Source: Microvirga mediterraneensis (GTDB taxonomy: Bacteria > Pseudomonadota > Alphaproteobacteria > Rhizobiales > Beijerinckiaceae). Taken from it: a stretch of DNA of 64,000 bases. The DNA lies in NCBI RefSeq assembly GCF_013520865.1, contig NZ_JACDXJ010000001.1, forward strand, positions 372,001 through 436,000, in the 5' to 3' direction. The position numbers and the translations under genes are program-made. Every line of letters begins with the position of its first letter. Position 1 is the first letter of the stretch. The notes under the pieces are model-generated. The model was not told the origin of the DNA, ran no database searches, and worked only from the letters and a program-made list of their open reading frames with translations. This document shows positions 17,983 through 25,981 of this stretch, piece after piece.

Positions 17983-19131
17983 TCACCAGGCCGCTTCATA
18001 GATGGCGCGGACATCCTCAAAGGTGAGCGGGCGTGGGTTGTTCACGAGAAGCCGCGTCTGCTTCATGGCATCCTGAGCCATCATCGGCACGGCCTCCTGG
18101 GGAATGCCCACGTCGCGCAGGCGCGGCTGAAGGCCGACTTTCGCGCACAAGGCGGCGAGCGCTTCCACAAAAGCCGAACCGGTCGCGCGGCCCGCGAGTT
18201 CCGGGAACGCATGGGGCGCAAGCTCCGCGTAAGATCCCTCGCAGGCGCTTGCATTGAAACGCAGCACATACGGCAGGACGAGCGCGTTGGACAACCCGTG
18301 CGGCACGCCGAAATGTCCGCCGATGGGATAGGCCAGCGCGTGAACGGCGGCCACGGGCGAATTGGCGAAGGCCTGCCCGGCCAGCATGGAGCCGAGCAGC
18401 ATGGCGGAGCGGGCCTCGATGTCCTGGCCGTGATGCACCGCGCGCTCGATGTTGCGGCCGAGCAGGCGCAGGGCCTCCTTCGCCAGCGCCTGCGAAACCG
18501 GATTGTTGTTGGGGCTCGTCGAGGTGTAGGCCTCGATGGCATGAACCATCGCGTCTATGCCGGTGGCCGCCGTCACATGGGGCGGCAGGTTCACGGTCAG
18601 ATCCGGATCGAGCAGCGCGATGTCGGGAATGATGAGCGGCGAGACGACGCCCTTCTTCTCGTGCGCACCGGTGGTGACGATGGAGATCGGCGTCACCTCC
18701 GATCCCGTCCCGGCCGTCGTGGGAATGGCGAGCAGCGGCAGCCGGGGACCTTTCGCGATCCCGACGCCGTAGATCTCCGGAAGGCTCTCGTCGCTCGCCG
18801 CGAGCAGCGCCACGAGTTTCGCCACGTCGATCGAGGAGCCGCCGCCGAACCCGATCACGGCCCGCGCCTCGAAATCCCTGGCTTTCGCCACGGCTTCCAG
18901 CACCACGCCCTCGGGCGGGTCGGCCACGACCGCGTCGAAGACGTCGACCGCGATGCCCGCCTCCTCCAGCACCTGGAGGGCGGGCGCGATCAGCCCGGCT
19001 TTCACGAGACCCGCATCGGTAACCACGAGCACACGGGGCCCGAGGCGCTGGGCTGCGATCTCGCCCAGGCGCGCGATGCTGCCGGAGCCGACGATGAGCG
19101 AGGGTGCGGTGTTGAAGGTGAACGGCGACAT
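17983..19131 (-). CDS. Iron-containing alcohol dehydrogenase
   Basis: 382 residues of the Fe-ADH superfamily. GFGGGSSIDVAK at 94-105 is the NAD(P)-binding loop; PTTAGTGSEVTP, GIDAMVHAIEAY and HALAYPIGGHFGVPHG carry the iron-site residues (the two His of AYPIGGHFGVPHG included). It could be a maleylacetate reductase, lactaldehyde/1,3-propanediol-type dehydrogenase or another alcohol oxidase; the sequence does not decide. The start is taken at the ATG at 19131; 20 residues more upstream are likely spurious. Downstream on the same strand is the 4HBT thioesterase, but no pathway links them. Confidence 0.87.
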   Translation of the reverse strand: MSPFTFNTAPSLIVGSGSIARLGEIAAQRLGPRVLVVTDAGLVKAGLIAPALQVLEEAGIAVDVFDAVVADPPEGVVLEAVAKARDFEARAVIGFGGGSSIDVAKLVALLAASDESLPEIYGVGIAKGPRLPLLAIPTTAGTGSEVTPISIVTTGAHEKKGVVSPLIIPDIALLDPDLTVNLPPHVTAATGIDAMVHAIEAYTSTSPNNNPVSQALAKEALRLLGRNIERAVHHGQDIEARSAMLLGSMLAGQAFANSPVAAVHALAYPIGGHFGVPHGLSNALVLPYVLRFNASACEGSYAELAPHAFPELAGRATGSAFVEALAALCAKVGLQPRLRDVGIPQEAVPMMAQDAMKQTRLLVNNPRPLTFEDVRAIYEAAW

Positions 19132-19223
19132 GGACTGTCCCAAGGTGGGTTCCTTTGCGCCAAGAGTGCCTTGGGCCGGGAGGGTCAGCAACCCGCCCGC
19201 GCTTCAGCCATTAGGACGAGGGG

Positions 19224-19270
19224 CGAAAGTCTCGGACATGAACTCGACCTCACTCCGAGGCTTTCGCTTT
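19224..19270. other. Long-loop inverted repeat in the gap between two minus genes
   Basis: CGAAAGTCTCGG (19224-19235) and CCGAGGCTTTCG (19255-19266), one G-U mismatch, 19-base loop, then CTTTTTGG on the plus strand. Neither flank is a plus-strand gene, so it is not a normal terminator. The next 60 bases also contain part of the GCATCG-family repeat (GCAAAACCGGTTCCCGCTTTT). Confidence 0.4.
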
Positions 19271-19325
19271 TTGGTTTGAAGTATCTTTTCACGCAAAACC
19301 GGTTCCCGCTTTTCCGTTCGATGCC

Positions 19326-19691
19326 TTATTCTTGGAATTCCTCGATGGCATCGACCTTCTCCGGATAGAAAGCCAGGTGTTCCTTGATGGCCGCGACAGC
19401 GGGAGCAGGCTCCTCGTAGCTCCAGGCTGCGTTCTCCCGCACGAGCCCGCCGCCGTTCACGGTGAAGTAGGAGGCGTCGCCCTTGTAAGGGCAATGGGTT
19501 CTGTGCTCCGTGGAATCCAGCAGATCCATCCGCACATCCTCGCGGGGAATGTAGTGAACCGGCGGAAGAGTGGCCTCCCGGAGGGTGAGGCCCTTCGTCG
19601 TCTCGGCGACGATGAAGCCGCCGAGCATGACCCGGATGCGGTGCGGGTTCTTCGTAATCGTGATCGGATGATCCGGGCCGGGCTCTTTCAT
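19326..19691 (-). CDS. DUF427 family protein
   Basis: 121 residues. The block HRTHCPYKGDASYFTVNG and later AWSYEEPAP match the DUF427 (nucleotidyltransferase-like, NTP_transf_9) family, small proteins common in bacteria with no proven function. Nothing in the neighbourhood suggests a role; the downstream minus gene (iron alcohol dehydrogenase) is separated by 194 bases containing a hairpin, so it is probably transcribed alone. Confidence 0.85.
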   Translation of the reverse strand: MKEPGPDHPITITKNPHRIRVMLGGFIVAETTKGLTLREATLPPVHYIPREDVRMDLLDSTEHRTHCPYKGDASYFTVNGGGLVRENAAWSYEEPAPAVAAIKEHLAFYPEKVDAIEEFQE

Positions 19692-19769
19692 GGGGTTACC
19701 GCTTTCCAGAGAGGTCTTCGCAGGAAAGAAGATAGGGCAACCCGGTTGCGGCCCAAGACGGGATGAGAA

Positions 19770-20654
19770 TCACGTCTGGTCCGGCTTGGGCGCGGGGGCT
19801 CCCTCCTTCACGCCCAGGGCATCGGCCAGCCGCGCCTTGGCGGAGCCGGGACGCAGGGGCTTCTGCTGGCTTTCATGCGGGGTCCAGCCGGAGAGCCAGA
19901 CGATCTCGAAGGTCGCCGGGATGCGTCCATCCGCATCGCCGAAGCGTTCCGCGTAAATCTCGGCCGCCCGCATCAGGGTCGCGCGCCGCATGGGGGTTTT
20001 CCGGCGATCATGGAGGGCATTGGTCAGCCCCATCCGGCGCAGATCCCGCATGAGCGCGAAGGCATTGGCATAGCGCACCCGGACCACATCCGTATCGGTG
20101 ACCGGAAGGGCAAAGCCCGCGCGCTGCAGCAGGCCGCCGATGTCGCGCAGGTCGGCGAACGGCGCCACGCGGGGGCTTACGCCGCCCTCGATTTCCGCTT
20201 CGGCCTGGGTCAGGGACTGCCGCAGCTCGGTCAGGGTCGAACCGCCCAGGAGCGCGCCGATGAAAAGGCCGTCGGCCTTCAGCGCCCGGCGGATCTGGAT
20301 GAGGGATCCCGGCAGGTCGTTGACGCCGTGCAGGGCCAGGAGCGACACCGCGAGGTCGAAGCGCTCGCCAGAGAACGGCAGGCGCTCCTCGTCTCCGACA
20401 ATGCTTCCCCGCTCCGGCACCGGCGACAGGCGGATGACTGTCTCGACATGGCCGCTCCGGCGCAGGGCCTCGGCGGCAATCGGGGTCGGCGTGCCCACAT
20501 CGAGCGCGAGATCAAAGCTCCGCAGCACCGTGGACAATCGCTCATCGAGATCCTCGACGGCGCGGGCCAGAAGGAAATCGGCATAGCCCTGGTCCAGGGC
20601 GCGGGCCAGACGGCGGCGGACGAGAGGACGGTCGAAGACGAGGGGCGTGGTCAT
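19770..20654 (-). CDS. SAM-dependent methyltransferase, NDUFAF5/BioC-like
   Basis: 294 residues. The strand SFDLALDVGTPTPIAAEAL is a motif I variant (about 46-64), the mid section FDLAVSLLALHGVNDLPGSLIQI has the motif IV-like aspartate, and GLFIGALLGGSTLTELRQSLT follows, resembling the mitochondrial arginine-hydroxylase/methylase NDUFAF5 and BioC families. The substrate is not inferred. The ATG at 20654 precedes MTTPLVFDRPLVRRRLARA. A frame extends upstream to 21332 but covers the divergent comF; that longer version is an artefact. Divergent to comF, a conserved alphaproteobacterial arrangement. Confidence 0.82.
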   Translation of the reverse strand: MTTPLVFDRPLVRRRLARALDQGYADFLLARAVEDLDERLSTVLRSFDLALDVGTPTPIAAEALRRSGHVETVIRLSPVPERGSIVGDEERLPFSGERFDLAVSLLALHGVNDLPGSLIQIRRALKADGLFIGALLGGSTLTELRQSLTQAEAEIEGGVSPRVAPFADLRDIGGLLQRAGFALPVTDTDVVRVRYANAFALMRDLRRMGLTNALHDRRKTPMRRATLMRAAEIYAERFGDADGRIPATFEIVWLSGWTPHESQQKPLRPGSAKARLADALGVKEGAPAPKPDQT

Positions 20655-20777
20655 GAGGTGCTCGATATGGCGTGTGCAGTGCCAAGAACCAAGGATTTTT
20701 TCGGGATGACACGGGCGTTTATATCTCCTGGCATCTGCCTCCTCGCCCTTCGAACCGCCTTCCGCTAAGCTTCGCCC

Positions 20778-21560
20778 ATGAGCGAGCCTGTCGAGGTCGA
20801 GCCGATCCCGTTGAGCACCCGCGTCCGTGCTGGGGCGCGCGAGGCTTGGCGATCGGCCCTCGGCCTGCTCTATCCGCCGACCTGCATCGCCTGCCAGGCG
20901 GCCACGGGTGAACCCCATGCCCTTTGCGCCGCCTGCTGGTCGCAGATCCGCTTCATCGAGCGGCCGTTCTGCGAACGGCTGGGAATGCCCTTCGCGGTCG
21001 ATCTCGGCCAGCCGCTCCTCTCGCCCGCCGCCATCGCGGATCCGCCGGTCTTTCAGCGCGCCCGGGCGGTGGCGGAGTACGACGGTACGGCGAGCCTCCT
21101 CGTGCACCGGCTGAAATACAATGACCGCCTGGAGCTCGCCCGGGCGCTCGGCGGCATGATGGCCCGGGCCGGCGCGGAGCTGCTCGCGGAGGCCGACGTG
21201 ATCGTGCCGGTGCCGCTGCATCGCTGGCGGCTGTGGCGGCGGCGATTCAACCAGGCGATGGCCCTGGCCCGCATCGTCTCGGCCGGGAGCGGCGTGGCCT
21301 GCGATCCGTTCCTGCTCGCACGCGTCAAGCACACGCGCCGCCAGGTGGGGCTCACCAAGGCGCAGCGGCAGGAGAACCTCCAGGGCGCCTTCCGGGTGCC
21401 TCTGGACGCCAGGGCCAGGCTCAAGGGTAAGCGGGTGCTGCTGATCGACGACGTGCTGACCACTGGATCAACGGCCAACGCGGCCTCGCGGGCGCTCCTG
21501 CGCGGCGGAGCGGCCGCCGTGGATATTCTGGCCTTCGCCCGAGTTGTCCAGGAGTTGTGA
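20778..21560 (+). CDS. comF: ComF family phosphoribosyltransferase-like protein
   Basis: 260 residues. The N-terminus has the zinc-finger cysteines CIACQ and CAACW, and the C-terminus the phosphoribosyltransferase loop VLLIDDVLTTGSTANAASRA. ComF homologues are needed for natural transformation in Bacillus and Haemophilus but are also widespread in species not known to be competent, so the symbol denotes the family. First of a plus-strand cluster comF-grxC-nitrilase-DUF1178 conserved in the order. Confidence 0.88.
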   Translation: MSEPVEVEPIPLSTRVRAGAREAWRSALGLLYPPTCIACQAATGEPHALCAACWSQIRFIERPFCERLGMPFAVDLGQPLLSPAAIADPPVFQRARAVAEYDGTASLLVHRLKYNDRLELARALGGMMARAGAELLAEADVIVPVPLHRWRLWRRRFNQAMALARIVSAGSGVACDPFLLARVKHTRRQVGLTKAQRQENLQGAFRVPLDARARLKGKRVLLIDDVLTTGSTANAASRALLRGGAAAVDILAFARVVQEL

Positions 21561-21611
21561 AGCTAGCCCAAGACTTCCTATATCATCGCCGTCAGAGGAG
21601 AATTGTCCGTC

Positions 21612-21869
21612 ATGCCGTCCATTACGATCTACACGAAGAGCTGGTGCCCCTATTGCTCGGCCGCCAAGAAGCTTCTTACCGAGAAAGGCGTCGCCTTCAC
21701 CGAGATCGACATCGAGAAGAAGCCGGAAGCCCGCGCGGAGATGATCCAGAAGGCGAACGGCCGCTCCACCGTCCCGCAGATCTTCATCGGCGGAAAACAT
21801 GTCGGCGGCTGCGATGATCTGTATGCTCTTGATGACAGAGGTCAGCTTGAGTCTTTATTGAACGCCTGA
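21612..21869 (+). CDS. grxC: Glutaredoxin 3 (GrxC)
   Basis: 85 residues; active-site CPYC is at 12-15 (YTKSWCPYC). TVPQIFIGGKHVGGCDDL carries the cis-Pro and glutathione-binding motif (VGGCDD). It reduces disulphides with glutathione, for example in ribonucleotide reductase. The ATG at 21612 is the first in-frame ATG; a TTG nine bases upstream is a weaker option. 15 bases separate it from the next gene. Confidence 0.94.
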   Translation: MPSITIYTKSWCPYCSAAKKLLTEKGVAFTEIDIEKKPEARAEMIQKANGRSTVPQIFIGGKHVGGCDDLYALDDRGQLESLLNA

Positions 21870-21884
21870 CGGAGACCAGATTTC

Positions 21885-22748
21885 ATGACCTCGACCCGCT
21901 TCACCGCCGCCTGCGTCCAGATGCGCTCCGGGCGCGACGTGCTCAAGAACCGCGACGATGCGGTCGCACTCGTGCGCGAGGCCGCCGCCCAGGGCGCGCA
22001 TTTCGCCCAGACGCCGGAGATGACCTCCCTCGTCTGCCGGGATCGGGCGGAGCTGTTCGACAAGGTGGGGCCGGAGGCGCAGGACCCGGTGCTGGCGGCC
22101 CTGCGCGAGGTGGCGCGGGAGAAGGGCATCGTGGTTCAGATCGGCTCGATTGCCGTGAAGGAAGGCGACAAGGTCGCCAACCGCGCCTTCCTGATCGGCC
22201 AGGACGGCGACATCATCGCCTCCTACGACAAGATCCACCTCTACGACGTGGACCTGCCGAACGGCGAGAGCTGGCGCGAATCGGCCACCTATACGGGCGG
22301 CGCCTCGGCGGTCGCGGCCGAGACGCCCTGGGGCTATCTCGGCATGACGATCTGCTACGACGTGCGCTTTGCCGCCCTCTACAAGGCGCTGGCCGACAAC
22401 GGCGCCTCGTTCCTCTCGGCCCCGGCGGCCTTCACCCGGCAGACCGGCGAAGCCCATTGGCACGTGCTGCACCGGGCACGAGCCATCGAGACCGGCTCCT
22501 TCATGATCTCCGCCGCCCAGGGCGGCCTGCACGAGGATGGGCGCGAGACCTATGGGCACTCGGTCATCATCGATCCGTGGGGCCGGGTTCTGGCGGAAGG
22601 CGGCACGGAACCGGGCGTGTTCCTGGCCGAGATCGATACCGCCCTCGTGACCGACGTGCGCGGCCGCATCCCGACCCTCAAGAACGCCCGGCCCTTCAAG
22701 GTCGAGGTCGTTCCGATCATCGAGACGGATCGGGCGGCCAGCGCCTGA
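21885..22748 (+). CDS. Nitrilase/amidase superfamily hydrolase (deaminated glutathione amidase-like)
   Basis: 287 residues. The catalytic triad Glu45 (PEM), Lys116 (YDKIHLYDVD) and Cys157 (ICYDVRF) is present. The sequence resembles the Nit1/Nit2 omega-amidase branch, which in other organisms hydrolyses deaminated glutathione or alpha-keto omega-amides. Direct adjacency to glutaredoxin (15 bases) fits a repair role in glutathione metabolism, but this is inference. The start codon ATG is at 21885. Confidence 0.88.
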   Translation: MTSTRFTAACVQMRSGRDVLKNRDDAVALVREAAAQGAHFAQTPEMTSLVCRDRAELFDKVGPEAQDPVLAALREVAREKGIVVQIGSIAVKEGDKVANRAFLIGQDGDIIASYDKIHLYDVDLPNGESWRESATYTGGASAVAAETPWGYLGMTICYDVRFAALYKALADNGASFLSAPAAFTRQTGEAHWHVLHRARAIETGSFMISAAQGGLHEDGRETYGHSVIIDPWGRVLAEGGTEPGVFLAEIDTALVTDVRGRIPTLKNARPFKVEVVPIIETDRAASA

Positions 22749-22791
22749 TCCCTTCCCTTTCCCAGCCTCAATCCTTAAGTCTCACCGAGAC

Positions 22792-23232
22792 ATGATCAAG
22801 TATGCCCTGGCCTGCGAGCAGGCCCATGAGTTCGAGAGTTGGTTCCCGTCGAGTGAGGCGTTCGAGACGCAGCGCAAGCGCGGCTTCGTGACGTGCCCGT
22901 TCTGCAACTCGCCTAAGGTCGAGAAGCAGATCATGGCCCCTTCCGTGGCACGGACGGACAAGCCCCCGAAGGTGCCGGAGACCCAGCCCGTCGCCGTTCT
23001 CTCCGAGCGTGAACGGGAGCTGCGCGCCGCGTTGCGGGCCCTGCGCGAGCACGTGATGAAGAACGCCGAAGATGTCGGCAAGGGCTTCGTCGAGGAAGCG
23101 CGCAAGATGCATTACGGCGAGACGGAAGAGCGCTCGATCTACGGCGAGGCGGATCTCGCCGAGGCTCAAGCCTTACTCGAGGAAGGCATCGACGTGCTCC
23201 CCCTGCCCGTCGTGCCGGACGACCGGAACTAA
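22792..23232 (+). CDS. DUF1178 family protein
   Basis: 146 residues. The start MIKYALACEQAHEFESWF and the CPFC at 35-38 (zinc ribbon-like) followed by KVEKQIMAPS are diagnostic for DUF1178. A helical, charged segment follows. Function unknown; it is a conserved last member of the comF-grxC-nitrilase cluster in many alphaproteobacteria. Its stop overlaps the convergent ArsR gene by 3 bases (23229-23231 are shared with the ArsR stop). Confidence 0.85.
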   Translation: MIKYALACEQAHEFESWFPSSEAFETQRKRGFVTCPFCNSPKVEKQIMAPSVARTDKPPKVPETQPVAVLSERERELRAALRALREHVMKNAEDVGKGFVEEARKMHYGETEERSIYGEADLAEAQALLEEGIDVLPLPVVPDDRN

Positions 23233-23561
23233 TTTCCCTTGCTTTCCAGATCCGTCTTGAGGCGGTCGAGCATCTCCACGGCCCGGCCCGCATAGGCGCC
23301 GATCCAGCGGTCGTAGATCTGCCTGATCGGGAGCGGGTTGAGGTGGTTCCACCGCTCCCGCCCCTCCCGCCTGACGATCACGAGGTCCGCTCCCTCCAGG
23401 ACTTTCAGGTGCTGCATCACGGTGCAGCGGTCGAGCGCCGGAAAGCGGGCGCACAATTCGCCCGTGGTCTGGGGCCGGTCCTTCAACGCATCGAGAATAC
23501 CGCGACGGGTCGCGGCCGATAAGGCCTTGAAGATCCGGTCGCTTTCCTCGTCGCTTGACAT
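23229..23561 (-). CDS. ArsR-family winged-helix transcriptional regulator
   Basis: 110 residues, a single helix-turn-helix wing. The recognition region reads TTGELCARFPALDRCTVMQHLKVL, with the wing VIVRREGRERWNHLN; this is the autorepressor-type family (ArsR/SmtB). No obvious metal cysteines are present, so the signal is not a classical metal. It is divergent to a SRPBCC gene, a frequently seen pairing in which the regulator controls the partner. A perfect palindrome covers its own start codon (see operator). Confidence 0.9.
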   Translation of the reverse strand: MSSDEESDRIFKALSAATRRGILDALKDRPQTTGELCARFPALDRCTVMQHLKVLEGADLVIVRREGRERWNHLNPLPIRQIYDRWIGAYAGRAVEMLDRLKTDLESKGN

Positions 23562-23580
23562 GTTATCTTTTTATAACATG
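23559..23580. promoter_or_regulatory. Palindromic operator at the ArsR/SRPBCC divergent promoter
   Basis: CATGTTAT (23559-23566) and ATAACATG (23573-23580), perfect 8-bp arms with a 6-base T-rich spacer. The left arm includes the ArsR start codon. It is the only strong dyad in the 45-base divergent gap and matches the 12-2-12-like AT-rich operators used by this family. Confidence 0.75.
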
Positions 23581-23606
23581 ATAAGACGAAATTCAAGGAG
23601 ATGGCC

Positions 23607-24062
23607 ATGGATCTGACGTTCAAGGTGTCCGCGAGGATTGCGAAGCCGGTGGCCGAGGTGTTCGAGGCCGTCGCCAATCCGGATGAGCTGTCGCGCTATT
23701 TCACGACCGGCGGAGCCAAGGGCCGGCTGGAGACGGGCGCGACCGTCACGTGGGATTTCCACGATTTTCCGGGAGCCTTCCCGGTCTGGGTCGTCGAGGT
23801 TGTGCCGGAGAAGCGGATCGTCCTGCAATGGGAGGCAAACGACGGCGCGTCCTCGACCAGCTACAGGACCACGGTGACAATGACCTTCGAGCCGCTCGAC
23901 GACGGGCGGACGCTGGTCTCGATTTCCGAGGAAGGCTGGCGCGAGACGGAAACGGGTCTGAAAGCCTCCTATGGCAATTGCCAGGGCTGGATGCAGATGC
24001 TCTGCGCCCTCAAGGCCTACAAGGAATACGGCATCAACCTGCGGGAAGGCATGTTCAAGTAG
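23607..24062 (+). CDS. SRPBCC (AHSA1-type) domain protein
   Basis: 151 residues of the START/AHSA1 fold, which binds hydrophobic ligands. The opening TFKVSARIAKPVAEVFEAVAN and the end SYGNCQGWMQMLCALKAY are typical. AAGGAG at 23595-23600 would be adjacent to an ATG at 23601, so I chose the second ATG at 23607, which gives the normal spacing. Its gene is divergent to the ArsR regulator and likely repressed by it. Ligand unknown. Confidence 0.88.
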   Translation: MDLTFKVSARIAKPVAEVFEAVANPDELSRYFTTGGAKGRLETGATVTWDFHDFPGAFPVWVVEVVPEKRIVLQWEANDGASSTSYRTTVTMTFEPLDDGRTLVSISEEGWRETETGLKASYGNCQGWMQMLCALKAYKEYGINLREGMFK

Positions 24063-24133
24063 GAGCCTGATCGGAACGAGCCCGGGCGTTCCGCGCTTAT
24101 GCCTCATCCCAGGATGATCGAGACGGGCTTCTC

Positions 24134-24667
24134 TTGACGGTTTTCTTCACCAGCGACACGCATTTCGGCGATCCCCGGGTCCTGCGAATCGATAAGCGTC
24201 CTTTCAGGACGATTGCCGAGCACGACGACGCCCTCATCGCCAATTGGAACGGGATCGTTTCGCCCGGGGACGAGGTCTGGCATCTGGGCGATTTCGCCCT
24301 GCATGTGAAGCCGGAGCGGATCGACGAGCTGCTTGGGCTTCTCCATGGCCGCAAGCACCTGATCACCGGCAACAACGACGGCCCGGCAACCCTTGCGGCG
24401 CAAGGCTGGGCGAGCGTCCAGGCTTATGCGGAAATCCATCTGGAAGGTCATGCCCTGGTGATGTGTCACTACGCCTTCCGCACCTGGAAGAACATGGGCC
24501 GCGGCTGGATCGACCTGCACGGTCATTCGCACGCCAAGCTGAAGCCGCAGACGCGGCAATACGACGTGGGCGTGGATGCGTTCGATTACCGCCCGGTCAC
24601 GCTCGAGACGATTCTGGCCTCCCGGGCGAGACGCCGGAAGGCCAGTGCCGACATGGTAGCCGGTTGA
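24134..24667 (+). CDS. Calcineurin-like metallophosphoesterase
   Basis: 177 residues. Metal and catalytic residues Asp8, His10 (TSDTHFGD), Asp53 (WHLGDFAL), Asn80/Asn81 (GNND), His112 (MCHYAF) and the HGHSH block 129-133 fit the calcineurin-like phosphoesterase fold (COG4186 type). A TTG start at 24134 begins exactly at the metal motif; no ATG lies nearby in frame. The C-terminus is basic (SRARRRKAS). Substrate unknown. Convergent with the MFS gene. Confidence 0.85.
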   Translation: MTVFFTSDTHFGDPRVLRIDKRPFRTIAEHDDALIANWNGIVSPGDEVWHLGDFALHVKPERIDELLGLLHGRKHLITGNNDGPATLAAQGWASVQAYAEIHLEGHALVMCHYAFRTWKNMGRGWIDLHGHSHAKLKPQTRQYDVGVDAFDYRPVTLETILASRARRRKASADMVAG

Positions 24668-24676
24668 CAGGAGCTG

Positions 24677-25867
24677 TCAGACGGGAGCTTTCAAGGGCTT
24701 CCAATTGACCGCGCCTTCGGCCCGGTCGAGCCTGCGGCTCCAGAGGGCCAGGAGAAGGCCCGAGGCCGGCAGCAGGGCGGCGATCCAGGGGACCGCGCCC
24801 AGGCCCCATCCGTGATCGATCACGAAGCCCCCGAGCCAGGCGCCGAGCGCATTGCCGAGGTTGAAGGCCGCGATGTTGAGGCTGGACGCAAGACTCTGGC
24901 CGGCACCGTCGGCCTTTTCCAGAACCCACATCTGCAGCGGCGGCACGGTTGCGAAGGCGGCGGCGCCGAGCAGGCCCACGAACACGATGGCCGCGGCCTT
25001 GTCGTGGATCCCAAAGGCCATGGCGGCGAGAACCAGGGCGAGGACCCCGAGGGTCCCGAGCAGGGTCGCCATGAGGCGCCGGTCGGCGAGCCTGCCGCCG
25101 AGAAGGTTGCCCAGCACCAGACCGCCGCCGAAGACGAGCAGGATCGGCGAGACGGCGGCCTCCGAGAAGCCGGTGATCTCGGTCAGGATCGGCGCGATAT
25201 AGGTGAAGACCGCGAACACGCCCGCATAGCCGAGCACGGTGGTGAGAAGTCCGAGCAGCACGGGCCGGCGCGAGAGCACCTTCAGCTCGTCGCGGAGGCT
25301 GCCGTCCTCGACGTTCTCCTGCCGGTCCTTGGGGACGAAGAGCGCGATCACGGCCAGGGCCGCGAGGCCGACGAAGGTCACGGCCCAGAAGGTCGCACGC
25401 CAGCCATAGGCCTGGCCGAGCCAGGTGCCGAACGGAACGCCGAGAATATTGGCGACCGTGAGGCCCGTGAACATGACGGCGATGGCCGAGGCCTTCTTAT
25501 CGGCGGGCACGAGGCTCGTCGCCACGACGGAGCCGACGCCGAAGAACGTACCGTGCGCGAAGGCGGTCAGCACCCGGGCGGCCATGAGCGTCGCATAGTC
25601 CGGCGCGACCGCGCAGGCGAGGTTGCCGAGGGTGAAGACGATCATGAGGGCGAGGAGCACGGTCTTGCGCGACCATCGGCCCGTCAGGGTGGTCAAGAGC
25701 GGCGCCCCGACCACGACGCCGAGGGCATAGCCGGAAATGAGCAGGCCCGCGGCCGAGATCGAGACGCCGAGATCGGCGCTCACCTGGAGCAGCAGGCCCA
25801 TGATGACGAATTCCGTGACGCCGATGCCGAAGGCACCGGCCGTCAGGGCATAGAGGGCAAGAGGCAT
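24677..25867 (-). CDS. Major facilitator superfamily efflux transporter (AraJ/YdhP-type)
   Basis: 396 residues with twelve predicted transmembrane helices. The N-terminal GVTEFVIMGLLLQVSADLGVS, the loop GRWSRKTVLL (loop 2-3) and GWRATFWAV in loop 4-5 are typical of arabinose-efflux-type MFS proteins. Substrate unknown. The frame can be extended to 25915 but the ATG at 25867 opens the first helix. Divergent to a LysR gene, which probably regulates it. Confidence 0.87.
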   Translation of the reverse strand: MPLALYALTAGAFGIGVTEFVIMGLLLQVSADLGVSISAAGLLISGYALGVVVGAPLLTTLTGRWSRKTVLLALMIVFTLGNLACAVAPDYATLMAARVLTAFAHGTFFGVGSVVATSLVPADKKASAIAVMFTGLTVANILGVPFGTWLGQAYGWRATFWAVTFVGLAALAVIALFVPKDRQENVEDGSLRDELKVLSRRPVLLGLLTTVLGYAGVFAVFTYIAPILTEITGFSEAAVSPILLVFGGGLVLGNLLGGRLADRRLMATLLGTLGVLALVLAAMAFGIHDKAAAIVFVGLLGAAAFATVPPLQMWVLEKADGAGQSLASSLNIAAFNLGNALGAWLGGFVIDHGWGLGAVPWIAALLPASGLLLALWSRRLDRAEGAVNWKPLKAPV

Positions 25868-25932
25868 GTAGGACGTCCTTGAGCGGAGCGGCGCCGGGCC
25901 GCCGGGTTGCCGCAAGATGGACGCCTTCCCGC

Positions 25933-25970
25933 CTATGAACTAGCCTGCAGGCAGGAACAGGATCTATGAA
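25933..25970. promoter_or_regulatory. Direct repeats in the MFS/LysR intergenic region
   Basis: CTATGAACT at 25933-25941 and CTATGAATT at 25964-25972, 31 bases apart (three helical turns), just upstream of the LysR ATG and between it and the divergent MFS start. They could be regulator half-sites; the evidence is only their repetition and position. Confidence 0.35.
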
Positions 25971-25981
25971 TTGAAGTCACA

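Noticed and set aside
19770..21332. A 520-residue frame extending the methyltransferase upstream through comF.
   Set aside because: Only the last 294 residues have methyltransferase features; the upstream part lies entirely opposite the comF gene.
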